From: an uncultured Pseudomonadota bacterium
Lineage (GTDB): Bacteria; Pseudomonadota; Alphaproteobacteria; RF32; CAG-239
Length of the DNA stretch: 15,016 nt
Reading direction: 5' to 3'
NCBI GenBank assembly: GCA_902795745.1
Contig: CADBMG010000059.1
Span: 1-15,016, forward strand
Part shown: piece after piece, positions 1 to 6,571 of the stretch
Layout: every line of letters begins with the position of its first letter
Position numbering within the stretch: the stretch's first letter is position 1
Translations under genes and position numbers: made by a program
Notes under the pieces: model-generated
Database searches by the model: none
Told to the model about the DNA's origin: nothing
Seen by the model: the letters and a program-made list of their open reading frames with translations, nothing else

Positions 1-244
1 ATCGCGCTAAAATTTTACCGACCGCAAAAGCTAAAATGGCATTAACGACAATACCTAAAATAATGCTGGTGAAAAAGCCCAAACCCAGTGCAGTCATGCC
101 GATTGCCGTAGCGTAAGCCCCGATACCGTAGAATGCTGCTTGTGCTAATGATACCAGTCCGCTCATGCCTACTAAAAGATTGAGCGACAATGCCAACATT
201 GAATATATGCCAAATAATATCGCTAAGTTTACCAAATATTCCAT
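1..244 (-). CDS. livM: ABC importer inner-membrane permease, LivM type (partial)
   Basis: This is the N-terminal 81 residues of a branched-chain amino acid/amide ABC transporter permease; the rest lies beyond the left edge. The protein starts MEYLVNLAIL and contains SLNLLVGMSGLVSLAQAAFY followed by GIGAYATA, the conserved LivM block in which a hydrophobic helix leads into a Gln-Ala-Ala-Phe-Tyr-Gly-Ile-Gly segment. Residues 1-25 and about 45-75 look membrane-spanning. The start at 244 is supported by a GGGAGA Shine-Dalgarno at 254-259, which lies inside the end of the upstream binding-protein gene; only 5 bases separate that stop from this ATG. It is the last visible gene of the liv operon and should pair with LivH to form the channel in the cytoplasmic membrane. 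The LivM-type assignment is firm. The substrate is not determined, because this family also imports amides and urea. Confidence 0.85.
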   Translation of the reverse strand, partial: MEYLVNLAILFGIYSMLALSLNLLVGMSGLVSLAQAAFYGIGAYATAIGMTALGLGFFTSIILGIVVNAILAFAVGKILAR

Positions 245-249
245 AAGAA

Positions 250-1341
250 CTAATCTCCCAAAAAGACCGGCTTACCGTTTTTATAAGTTCGCCATTCTGC
301 CTTATTGGCAATAAACCCATTATCAAGCAGTTTGCAATCACCGGATAAGCATTTACGCGTGGCGTGTTCTTTGATGTAAGTTAAAATTTCATCAATATTG
401 TTAACATCTTCAACATTCTCAAACGCATCTATGGCTAGGCTTATCAAATCGTATGCCGATGCTGCCATGTAAACATTATTGAGATGATATTCTTCCATTA
501 AGCGGTTGATAAACTCCGGTGTGCCGGAATTGCCGCCGAAATTATGTATATCATTATAAAGGGACGTATCTGTATCCACATCTATACCGGAGCCAAAAAT
601 ATGGTTCGGTGCAACATTGTTTTCACTTAATTGACGCAATAAAATATTGGATTGTGGCGGCCAGAATTGGATGTAAAAGTGATTAAATCCTTGGGATTGA
701 TATTTTTGAATAACAAAACGGAAATCTAAATCCGACGGATTAAAACATTCAACTTTTGTTTCCATGCCTTGATTTTTCAGAGCTTCTGCCAATTTTTCCG
801 TACCTGAGCAAGCAACACCGACATTAGCGGCTAAAAGAACCAATTTACTGACTTTCTCTTGCTTTAAAGCCTTAAAAACCAACTGGCGATAGCTTTGAAG
901 TGTTGGTCCTTGGAAAAAGCTCGTTTTGCCCATCGGGGTGGCATTTTTATCTTCTAGAGTTGAACACATGTGTAATAATTTGGCATTTTCCGCCAAAGGA
1001 GCCACAACTCGCCCGATACCAGTAGTGAAAGAAAGTAACATATTGGCTTTATCCATCATTATCAATTTATTGGTTGCAGTTGCTGATTTTGCCGGAGATT
1101 GTTGGTTGTCTTCAAAAACAGCCTCATAATGGTATTTTAAGTTATTTTGAGCTTTGTCCTCAATCGCCGCAAGAGCACCTGATTTAACGGCAGTGCCAAC
1201 AACAGAGTTATCTCCGGTTAGCGGCAAAACTGCCCCAATCTTGATAACCGGTTTATTATCAACATTTGCTGTTTCTTTCTTTTCCTCTTTGCATGCCGCT
1301 AGGGCTAAAACCATACATAAACTTAACAACCATTTTTTCAT
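250..1341 (-). CDS. ABC transporter substrate-binding lipoprotein (Peripla_BP_6 / LivK-like), copy B
   Basis: A 363-residue ligand-binding protein of the leucine/amide-binding (type I periplasmic) family. It has a lipoprotein signal, MKKWLLSLCMVLALAAC, with lipobox Leu14-Ala-Ala-Cys17, followed by a charged linker and the family start KIGAVLPLTGD at about 34-44. FEDNQ and ATNKLI are the usual N-lobe landmarks. An ATG exists five codons upstream at 1356, but the one at 1341 has an AAGGA Shine-Dalgarno 6 bases ahead and begins a proper signal peptide, so it is preferred. It should deliver ligand to the LivH/LivM-type permease. It is a tandem paralogue of the gene just upstream (1360-2480): both share the lipobox, PLTGD, VFEDNQ and NKLI blocks. 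Residue +2 after the lipid-anchored Cys is Lys. Substrate unknown; the family call is strong. Confidence 0.88.
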   Translation of the reverse strand: MKKWLLSLCMVLALAACKEEKKETANVDNKPVIKIGAVLPLTGDNSVVGTAVKSGALAAIEDKAQNNLKYHYEAVFEDNQQSPAKSATATNKLIMMDKANMLLSFTTGIGRVVAPLAENAKLLHMCSTLEDKNATPMGKTSFFQGPTLQSYRQLVFKALKQEKVSKLVLLAANVGVACSGTEKLAEALKNQGMETKVECFNPSDLDFRFVIQKYQSQGFNHFYIQFWPPQSNILLRQLSENNVAPNHIFGSGIDVDTDTSLYNDIHNFGGNSGTPEFINRLMEEYHLNNVYMAASAYDLISLAIDAFENVEDVNNIDEILTYIKEHATRKCLSGDCKLLDNGFIANKAEWRTYKNGKPVFLGD

Positions 1342-1359
1342 TTTGTTTCCTTTCATGTT

Positions 1360-2480
1360 TTAATCATTAACTTCGACTGGTTCTCGGTTAATCATCTTTT
1401 TTATTGATGGAGCTTTATCAAATAGGCCATCTCTTACTACGGTTACTTTGCCGCCATAAGTGTCAAAATCTTTGACGTTATCAAAAATCCAAGCTCGAAC
1501 AGCATCATTGCTAGGGAGTATTTGACCTTCTTCAACAGGAGCATTTTCATAAGCGGCAACAATAATTTGTAAGTTTGCGGCTGTATTACCCGTACAAGAT
1601 TGTGAAACTAACCCTTTTTCTTTCATCAATTTATCTTGGAATTCTTTTGTTCCGTTCAAATTGCTGTCAACATACCACAACCCTTCAATAATATCGCGGT
1701 CTTTAACAGCCATATCAAAGAACATATCAATTGTGGTTACGTTATCATTTTTACCGGTAATTTCTTTGAGTTGTTTCATAAAGATGTAGGTTGATGGATT
1801 ATAACCGGAATATAGATACATATCCGGATTTTTAGCAGATGCTTTAATAATTGCGGCTTTATAATCCTTTTCTCCGGGGTTAAAGAATTCTTCAAAAACA
1901 ATCTGAATATCAGAGTTTTTAGCCATATAATCCTTAACTTCTTCATATTGCTGGCGCATTCCTGAATTATCCGTGAACAAAGCAACAGTTTTCACATTGT
2001 GCTTTTTTAATGTTTCAACCATTGCTTTTGCTTGTTCGTAATTGGAAGCATAATTGTTGAAATTATATTTTCCTTTGGTTGAATCTTCACCGATTGAGCA
2101 AGTAAGTGAGAATATACTGTTTTGATCAGCCAATGCCGATGCCGTATTTCCCATTAAGTTCCAAAACGTCAAAATAGCTTTAGCTTTATCGACATTGATA
2201 AGTTTATTTATAGTTGTGGCAACTTTTTGTGGGTTCATTTGGTTGTCTTCAAAAACAATTTGGTAATTATATTTCAGATTTTTTTGTTTCATCTCATCTA
2301 AAACCATTTCAAGCGCGGCCTTAGTGGCTTGTCCTACCTCGGAGGAATCTCCTGTTAGTGGTATTGTCGCGCCCAACTTAACGGTTACCCCCCCGAAATA
2401 TTCTCGTTATGGTTGTTTTTATTGTCATCACATGCTGCTAATGCCGTAACAACGATTAAACTTAATAAAAATTTATTCAT
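1360..2480 (-). pseudogene. ABC transporter substrate-binding lipoprotein, copy A, frameshifted at a 7-G tract
   Basis: The gene starts at ATG 2480, with AAGGAG 11 bases upstream inside the end of livH. It encodes a lipoprotein signal, MNKFLLSLIVVTALAAC with Cys17, then a short polar linker ending ISGG and a TAA stop at 2385-2387. The remaining 340 or so residues continue in the next frame from VTVKLGATIPLTGD to VEVND with no further break. The switch sits exactly on seven consecutive Gs (minus strand, 2388-2394). One extra G, or a -1 slip on GGG GGG, joins the frames into a normal lipoprotein of about 373 residues, close in size to copy B. A TTG at 2376 could start the large frame alone, but it would lack any export signal. 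The broken reading is seen directly. Whether it is a sequencing error, phase variation, slippage or decay is not decidable here. Family: LivK-like solute binding; the copy A Cys is followed by Asp-Asp. Confidence 0.85.
2388..2394 (-). repeat. Homopolymeric G7 tract at the frame break of binding protein A
   Basis: Seven consecutive C on the plus strand are seven G in the coding sense, read TCG GGG GGG TAA. The tract lies in the flexible linker between the lipobox and the binding domain. A one-base length change would switch full-length protein on or off. Confidence 0.9.
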
Positions 2481-2481
2481 T

Positions 2482-3351
2482 TTATTTAATCTCCTTTTTT
2501 TGAAAAATACCCTTCGGTCTTAAAGATAAAAATGTAATAAAGATAACAAAAGCTATCAAATCGCGCCATTCGGAGGCGAAAATCAGCACCCCGATGTTTT
2601 CAGCAAATGCTAAGAATAACGCACCGAAGAACGCTCCGCGCAAGTTGGCTAATCCGCCGATAATGGCGCCAATCATACCTTTGAACAGCAAATTAAATCC
2701 CATTGTCGGTGTCATGCCGGTATCATAACCAATTAAAACACCATCAACCCCAAGTACAATTCCGGTTAATACAGCCACTAATAAAATAATACGATTATTT
2801 TTCATTCCGATAGTGTTGGCAAGTGAAGCACTGTCATTTACTGCACGGATTTTTAAACCGATAAAAGTATGATGTAAAAGGTAGTTTAAAAATGCAAAAC
2901 AAACAAAAAAGGTAATAATTGTTAGAGCCTGAACAAGCGGAATACTGGTAAAACCCAAATGTACCGTAACGGTAGAATGAATAGAGCCCAGATTTTGATA
3001 TTGTGGTCCGAATGCAAGCAAAATAACGGATTCAAAGATTGTATAAACACCCAAAGATGCCACCATCAAAACCATTGAAGATGCGCCGTGATTGCGCATC
3101 GGTGTGTAAATTCCCGCTTCCAAAAAATAAGAAAACAAAATACAAATACCGATTGCACCGATAATACCTATCCACATGGGCAAATCACACAGTGAAATCA
3201 ATCCATAAGCTGCATAAGCCCCCAAAGCAGCTATTGCTCCCAATGTCATATTAAAAAACGGCGAAACTGAATACATCAGGCGAAAAGCCATAGCCATTAA
3301 ACCGTATCCTGCCCCGACAATCAAAGTATTAAGTAATAAATGCAATAACAT
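2482..3351 (-). CDS. livH: ABC importer inner-membrane permease, LivH type
   Basis: A 289-residue polytopic membrane protein and the first gene of the liv operon. The N-terminal block runs GLMAMAFRLMYSV, then FFNMTLGAIAALGAYAAYG, matching the LivH pattern of a short helix followed by an Asn-containing turn and Gly-Ala-Tyr. The C-terminal third contains GMIGAIIGGLANLRGAFFGA and ends with LSLRPKGIFQKKE, the typical LivH arginine-proline-glycine terminus. About eight hydrophobic segments are visible. It forms the translocation pore with LivM. The next gene's ATG (2480) lies just beyond this gene's TAA, and that gene's Shine-Dalgarno is within the last codons here, so translation is probably coupled. 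The ribosome site ahead of ATG 3351 is weak (AGG 17 bases away), but no better start is seen. Substrate not determined. Confidence 0.88.
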   Translation of the reverse strand: MLLHLLLNTLIVGAGYGLMAMAFRLMYSVSPFFNMTLGAIAALGAYAAYGLISLCDLPMWIGIIGAIGICILFSYFLEAGIYTPMRNHGASSMVLMVASLGVYTIFESVILLAFGPQYQNLGSIHSTVTVHLGFTSIPLVQALTIITFFVCFAFLNYLLHHTFIGLKIRAVNDSASLANTIGMKNNRIILLVAVLTGIVLGVDGVLIGYDTGMTPTMGFNLLFKGMIGAIIGGLANLRGAFFGALFLAFAENIGVLIFASEWRDLIAFVIFITFLSLRPKGIFQKKEIK

Positions 3352-3389
3352 TTGTAAAAAATGAACCTATATGTTAAAAACCACAGTCG

Positions 3390-3418
3390 ATTGTAGAACA
3401 ATTTAACGGCTTTGTCAT
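3390..3418 (-). promoter_or_regulatory. Probable sigma70-type promoter of the liv operon
   Basis: On the minus strand ATGACA (3418-3413), a 17-base spacer and TACAAT (3395-3390) give five of six matches in each hexamer. The predicted transcript would start near 3383, about 30 bases before ATG 3351. The -10 is part of an imperfect palindrome, ATTGT-AGA-ACAAT (3390-3402), that could be an operator. Confidence 0.55.
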
Positions 3419-3437
3419 TAAAATAATAGTATTGTAA

Positions 3438-3451
3438 GCACAATTTTGTGC
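3438..3451. promoter_or_regulatory. Inverted repeat upstream of the liv promoter
   Basis: GCACAATTTTGTGC has perfect 6-base arms around a 2-base centre. It lies about 20 bases upstream of the -35 of the liv promoter, a usual place for an activator or repressor. It is also downstream of rnhA and could act as a weak hairpin there, but no T-run follows on the minus strand, so an operator is the likelier reading. Confidence 0.35.
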
Positions 3452-3523
3452 ATATTATCAGGGTAGAGAGTATTGCATATTTGTTTAGATGTAATAAAGC
3501 AGCTTTGTTTGAAGATAAGTTAA

Positions 3524-3979
3524 CTAAGATGTTGTATTTTCTTTAATTTTAGCTACTTGTTGCCGAGCCAATGCATCGCAACGTTCGTTTTCCGGATGAC
3601 CGGCGTGCCCCTTAACCCATATCCAACGAATTTCATGTTGCGTACACAACTCATCGAGACGTTGCCATAAATCAATATTTTTAACACCCTTTTTCTTATT
3701 AGCCGTTTGCCAACCGTTTTTCTTCCAATTTTCCATCCATTCGGTAATACCGCACATCACGTATTTACTATCGGTATATAGTGAAATATTGCAAGTTTTT
3801 TTCAAAGCACTCAACGCTTCAATAACCGCCATAAGTTCCATGCGATTATTGGTCGTTTGCTCTTCGCCTCCGCTTAATTCTTTTTCCACATCTTTATAGC
3901 GCAGAATTGCTCCCCAACCACCAATTCCGGGATTACCGGAGCAGGCTCCGTCGGTAAATATCTCTACTCTTGCTGTCAT
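3524..3979 (-). CDS. rnhA: Ribonuclease HI
   Basis: Endonuclease that cuts the RNA strand of RNA:DNA hybrids, removing R-loops and primer RNA in the cytoplasm. The 151-residue length fits bacterial RNase HI (E. coli 155). Catalytic carboxylates are all present: Asp10 in IFTDGACSGNPG, Glu48 in NNRMELMA, Asp70 in LYTDSKYV, and Asp135 in NERCDALAR. The active-site His is His125 in WVKGHAGHPEN. The basic helix with WKKNGWQTANKKKGVKN, the substrate-handle region of the E. coli-type enzyme, is also present. The start ATG at 3979 overlaps the TGA of the upstream AlbA_2 gene in an ATGA (3976-3979), so the two are translationally coupled. Nothing appears truncated. No clear terminator follows its stop. 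Confidence 0.97.
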   Translation of the reverse strand: MTARVEIFTDGACSGNPGIGGWGAILRYKDVEKELSGGEEQTTNNRMELMAVIEALSALKKTCNISLYTDSKYVMCGITEWMENWKKNGWQTANKKKGVKNIDLWQRLDELCTQHEIRWIWVKGHAGHPENERCDALARQQVAKIKENTTS

Positions 3980-5043
3980 TCCACTTCTTTCACAAAATCA
4001 ATAAAAAACTCATTAATCAGCATCTCGTTATTGTCTTCGGCGCGTAATGCCTTTGCCACGAACGAGCGCAAAGCATTTTTTGATGCCTCAATCCGAAATG
4101 CTTTCGGCATTGCTCCGTCGGCACCGATAACGCCGTTTATTAATAAATCATCATTTACCAATTCCGCAAGCATAATTTCAATCCTTGTGAATTTTATCAT
4201 TCCGCGCGGTGGTAAACGCAAATCAGGCTTGGTTATCAGATTAAGGTGATTTTCGATGTTTTGCATTCCGAACATTTGGTTATAATCAATGAAACGTACG
4301 CGATTATATTCACTGCCGGAACTTTCGGTCGTGCAAGTCATAAAAAGCTCACGGGCGATAACATTGCTATTGTTTTCACCGATAATATCAAAAGCTATTT
4401 TTACATAACGTTGCGGCGGAGTATCTATTGTTTTGGGATAAAGAACATCTTCATCGGCATATTCTTGCAGTTCAATCGTACGTTTTTCTAAATGCAAAGC
4501 CATATCAGGTTGCGGACGGCGTCCGAACATACCTGCAATTACGGCATATGGCGCCGGAACATTGTTTGAGCCGGAACGAATAAATATGTGGTTGCCCATC
4601 GTTGTCATCAGCGGTGCAACTTCCGAACGCGGAATATAGGTTGCCAAATATCCGTTGCCGTCTTTATCACAACTGATGATATGATTACGCACTTTATTGT
4701 GACTTGGAATGGTGCAGCCGGAAATGGCATTTTCCACCCAGCTCATAAAACGGTGTACATTTTCTACTTTAATTTTAGCCTGTGCCACATCTCCGACATC
4801 TGTATCACGCGAACATTCTACCCCCCAAACAATGACACCGCCTTCCGAATTACCGAATCCGGAGATACATTTGGCTAAATTGCGCCGGTCATCATTACAT
4901 AGAGCCCAACCGTGTTTGCCGGTTGAATCGGCTCGTTTGAAGTCCATAAACAATTCTTCCGTTTGCCTGTCGCGAATAAACTCATCCAAGGCATCTTCTC
5001 CGAAATAAATTAATTTTTGAAAAATATCTTCCGCCCGTGACAT
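3976..5043 (-). CDS. AlbA_2 (Schlafen-type) domain protein
   Basis: A 355-residue cytoplasmic protein beginning MSRAEDIFQK. Residues about 27-75 match the AlbA_2/Schlafen core: an acidic pair then DFKR (30-37), followed by DDRRNLAKCISGFGNSEGG and VIVWGV (51-75). A second recognisable segment, HIFIRSGSNNVPAPYAVIAG then MFGRRPQPD, occurs in many bacterial proteins annotated as helix-turn-helix or ATP-binding AlbA_2 proteins. The C-terminal half (about 200-355) is a beta-rich unassigned region. AlbA_2 domains bind nucleic acid, and Schlafen relatives cleave tRNA/rRNA; activity here is not shown. The upstream ATG at 5085 is rejected because a good promoter -10 lies downstream of it (5074-5079); ATG 5043 has a GGGAGA site at 5054-5059. 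It overlaps rnhA by 4 bases. Confidence 0.8.
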   Translation of the reverse strand: MSRAEDIFQKLIYFGEDALDEFIRDRQTEELFMDFKRADSTGKHGWALCNDDRRNLAKCISGFGNSEGGVIVWGVECSRDTDVGDVAQAKIKVENVHRFMSWVENAISGCTIPSHNKVRNHIISCDKDGNGYLATYIPRSEVAPLMTTMGNHIFIRSGSNNVPAPYAVIAGMFGRRPQPDMALHLEKRTIELQEYADEDVLYPKTIDTPPQRYVKIAFDIIGENNSNVIARELFMTCTTESSGSEYNRVRFIDYNQMFGMQNIENHLNLITKPDLRLPPRGMIKFTRIEIMLAELVNDDLLINGVIGADGAMPKAFRIEASKNALRSFVAKALRAEDNNEMLINEFFIDFVKEVE

Positions 5044-5073
5044 GCTCAAAAGTCTCCCTGTTGCATATAATTC

Positions 5074-5102
5074 ATTGTAACCCATTTGCGGTTAAAAGAC
5101 AA
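5074..5102 (-). promoter_or_regulatory. Promoter of the AlbA_2-rnhA unit
   Basis: On the minus strand TTGTCT (5102-5097), 17 bases and TACAAT (5079-5074). Transcription would start near 5067, which puts the ATG at 5085 outside the message and favours the start at 5043. Confidence 0.6.
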
Positions 5103-5118
5103 TTAATTTATTTTTTGC

Positions 5119-5146
5119 TTGCGTTTTTAATTTATTTATGTATATT
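5119..5146 (+). promoter_or_regulatory. Promoter of rpsF-rpsR-rplI
   Basis: TTGCGT (5119-5124), a 16-base spacer and TATATT (5141-5146). It lies back to back with the AlbA_2 promoter, the two -35 elements being 16 bases apart. It predicts a leader of about 110 bases ahead of rpsF. Confidence 0.5.
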
Positions 5147-5159
5147 GGCGTTGTCCCTT

Positions 5160-5232
5160 GCCGGATTCTGTTTTTGCGCAGGTTCGGCTATACATTGAGT
5201 TGGCAGATGTTTATGATGAATAAATGTTTGCC
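5160..5232 (+). promoter_or_regulatory. Structured leader of the rpsF operon (two hairpins)
   Basis: Hairpin 1 (5160-5188) pairs GCCG with CGGC and CTG with CAG, with an internal A/U-G region and an apical loop. Hairpin 2 pairs 5202-5214 with 5220-5232 over 13 base pairs (three G-U) around a GATGA loop. A CCG triplet occurs in each hairpin (5161-5163 and 5231-5233). Leaders of S6 operons in many bacteria carry an S6:S18-binding element with a conserved CCG. An autoregulatory role is inferred from this context; an exact match to that motif was not established. Confidence 0.45.
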
Positions 5233-5265
5233 GTTTGTTGAGTAATCCATAAGGAGATAAAAAAT

Positions 5266-5607
5266 ATGGCAAAGTATGAAAGCGTGATTATCGCGCGTCA
5301 AGATCTCGGTGCCGCACAAGTTAATTCTATGATTGAGGAATTAACAGCTGTTCTCAGCAGTGAGGGCGGAGAGGTTGTAAAAGTTGATAACTGGGGTTTG
5401 AAAAATCTCGCTTATCGCATTAAGAAAAACCGCAAAGGTTATTATGTTTTGTTGAATATCATTGCTCCGGCCAAAGCCGTTACGGAATATGAAAGACGTG
5501 TTCGTTTGAACGAAGACATCATTCGTTATATGACCGTAAGAGTTGACGATTTCAACAATGAAGTCGCTTCTGACGAAGAAACAACTGATAATGTTGATGC
5601 TGAGTAG
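5266..5607 (+). CDS. rpsF: 30S ribosomal protein S6
   Basis: Small-subunit platform protein that binds 16S rRNA as a complex with S18. The 113-residue sequence has the S6 pattern: a beta strand YESVIIARQDLG, then the helix, WGLKNLAYRIKKNRKGYYVL (the diagnostic strand with Leu-Ala-Tyr-Arg-Ile-Lys-Lys) and RRVRLNEDIIRYMTVRVDD. The last 15 or so residues are an acidic, probably disordered tail (SDEETTDNVDAE). AAGGAG at 5251-5256 precedes the ATG by 9 bases. It is first in the rpsF-rpsR-rplI operon, with 11 bases to rpsR, and there is no priB between them, unlike in E. coli. It is likely regulated by its own leader. Confidence 0.97.
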   Translation: MAKYESVIIARQDLGAAQVNSMIEELTAVLSSEGGEVVKVDNWGLKNLAYRIKKNRKGYYVLLNIIAPAKAVTEYERRVRLNEDIIRYMTVRVDDFNNEVASDEETTDNVDAE

Positions 5608-5618
5608 GAGAAAAAACA

Positions 5619-5846
5619 ATGACAACGAAACAATCATTTTTTAAGAGAAAATCTTGCCCGTTTTCCGGCGAAAACGCTATCAAGATTGATTACAAAGATG
5701 TAAAATTGCTTTCTCGCTATATATCGGAAAAAGGTAAAATCATTCCTTCCCGCATTACATCTGTTTCAGCAAAAAAGCAAAGAGAATTGGCTCGCGCCAT
5801 CAAACGCGCTCGCTATATTGCTCTGTTGCCGTATGTGGCTATGTAG
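5619..5846 (+). CDS. rpsR: 30S ribosomal protein S18
   Basis: A 75-residue basic protein that sits on the 30S platform next to S6. Diagnostic segments are FFKRKSCPF near the N-terminus, IDYKDVKLLSRYISEKGKI in the middle and the C-terminal ITSVSAKKQRELARAIKRAR with YIALLPYV, matching S18 throughout at normal length. A GGAG site sits in the 11-base gap after rpsF. Its TAG stop overlaps the start of the rplI Shine-Dalgarno (AGGAGGG), giving 9 bases between the genes, so all three proteins are probably made from one message in fixed order. Confidence 0.97.
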   Translation: MTTKQSFFKRKSCPFSGENAIKIDYKDVKLLSRYISEKGKIIPSRITSVSAKKQRELARAIKRARYIALLPYVAM

Positions 5847-5855
5847 GAGGGTAAG

Positions 5856-6341
5856 ATGGAAGTTATTTTACTTGAACACGTTGAAAAATTAGGCAAAATG
5901 GGCGAAAAGGTAAATGTTAAAAACGGTTTTGCCCGTAACTATTTATTGCCGCAAAAGAAAGCTCTGCGCGCAACTGAAGCTAATATGGCTTATTTTGAAG
6001 CGCAAAAGGCTGCATTGGAAGCACACAATAAGGAATTGTTGGAACAGGCTACCAAAGTTGCCGAGTCATTGAACGGATTTAATGCCGTATTGATTCGTCA
6101 GGCTGCTGAAACCGGTCAGCTTTATGGTTCGGTTACAATTCGTGATATTGCCGGTGCTATTAAAGATGCCGGCTATGATGTGGCTCGTCGCTATGTATAT
6201 CTGGAAAAGCCGATTAAAGATTTGGGTATTTACCAAATTAAAATCAATTTACATCCGGAAGTTACGCAAACCATTTTGGTTAACGTTGCTCGTAGTGAGG
6301 AAGAAGCTAAAAAACAGGCTAAAGCATATAATCAGGAATAA
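5856..6341 (+). CDS. rplI: 50S ribosomal protein L9
   Basis: Large-subunit protein with an N-terminal rRNA-binding domain, a long connecting helix and a C-terminal domain. Length is 161 residues, slightly over the usual 147-150 because of a short Glu/Lys-rich tail (RSEEEAKKQAKAYNQE). The N-domain shows EVILLEHVEKLGKMGEKVNV and the L9 signature NGFARNYLLP at 23-32, with the linking helix from about 41 to 75. The C-domain contains TGQLYGSVTIRDIA and INLHPEV. A strong AGGAGGG precedes the ATG. It is the last gene of the operon and is followed 28 bases on by an intrinsic terminator. Confidence 0.97.
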   Translation: MEVILLEHVEKLGKMGEKVNVKNGFARNYLLPQKKALRATEANMAYFEAQKAALEAHNKELLEQATKVAESLNGFNAVLIRQAAETGQLYGSVTIRDIAGAIKDAGYDVARRYVYLEKPIKDLGIYQIKINLHPEVTQTILVNVARSEEEAKKQAKAYNQE

Positions 6342-6368
6342 TTTTTTTCTGGAAAAGCAAAAGCTGTT

Positions 6369-6396
6369 AACGCCGGATGATATGTTCGGCGTTTTT
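6369..6396 (+). terminator. Intrinsic terminator of rpsF-rpsR-rplI
   Basis: AACGCCG (6369-6375) pairs with CGGCGTT (6387-6393) over 7 bases around an 11-base loop, and the T-run (6392-6396) follows directly. Confidence 0.85.
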
Positions 6397-6508
6397 GTGT
6401 ATCATTTTTTTGAAAAATTATTCTTGCAGTGCTAATGTCTGTTATTACATTGTTCTACCTTTCTCATAAGTTAACATTATTGCAATGTGCATAAATCGGT
6501 GTCAACCT

Positions 6509-6537
6509 TTGAAAAAACGGAAAAATTGCATTAAACT
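6509..6537 (+). promoter_or_regulatory. Candidate promoter of the glycosyltransferase-thrS unit
   Basis: TTGAAA (6509-6514), 17 bases, TAAACT (6532-6537). The -35 is good and the -10 only fair (four of six). It would give a leader of about 30 bases before ATG 6572. Confidence 0.4.
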
Positions 6538-6571
6538 GCGTCTGAATTTTAATGATAATAGGGGTATAAAT

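Noticed and set aside
2374..2376. TTG as the true start of binding protein A
   Set aside because: It would give a protein with no export signal, whereas an in-line lipoprotein signal with a good ribosome site ends seven Gs upstream in another frame.
3438..3451. GCACAATTTTGTGC as the terminator of rnhA
   Set aside because: The stem is 6 pairs with a 2-base centre, so too tight a loop, and no T-run follows on the minus strand.
5083..5085. ATG at 5085 as the start of the AlbA_2 protein
   Set aside because: It lies upstream of the predicted transcription start and has no Shine-Dalgarno; ATG 5043 has GGGAGA.
3976..5085. Plus-strand open frames of 70-100 codons across the AlbA_2 gene
   Set aside because: They are antisense to a well-supported domain protein, show no recognisable family and no convincing ribosome sites.
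6449..6458. ATTGTTCTAC shared with the liv promoter region (minus strand, 3393-3402), as a common operator
   Set aside because: A single shared 10-mer in an AT-rich genome. At 6449 it lacks the complementary arm, so there is no palindrome there.
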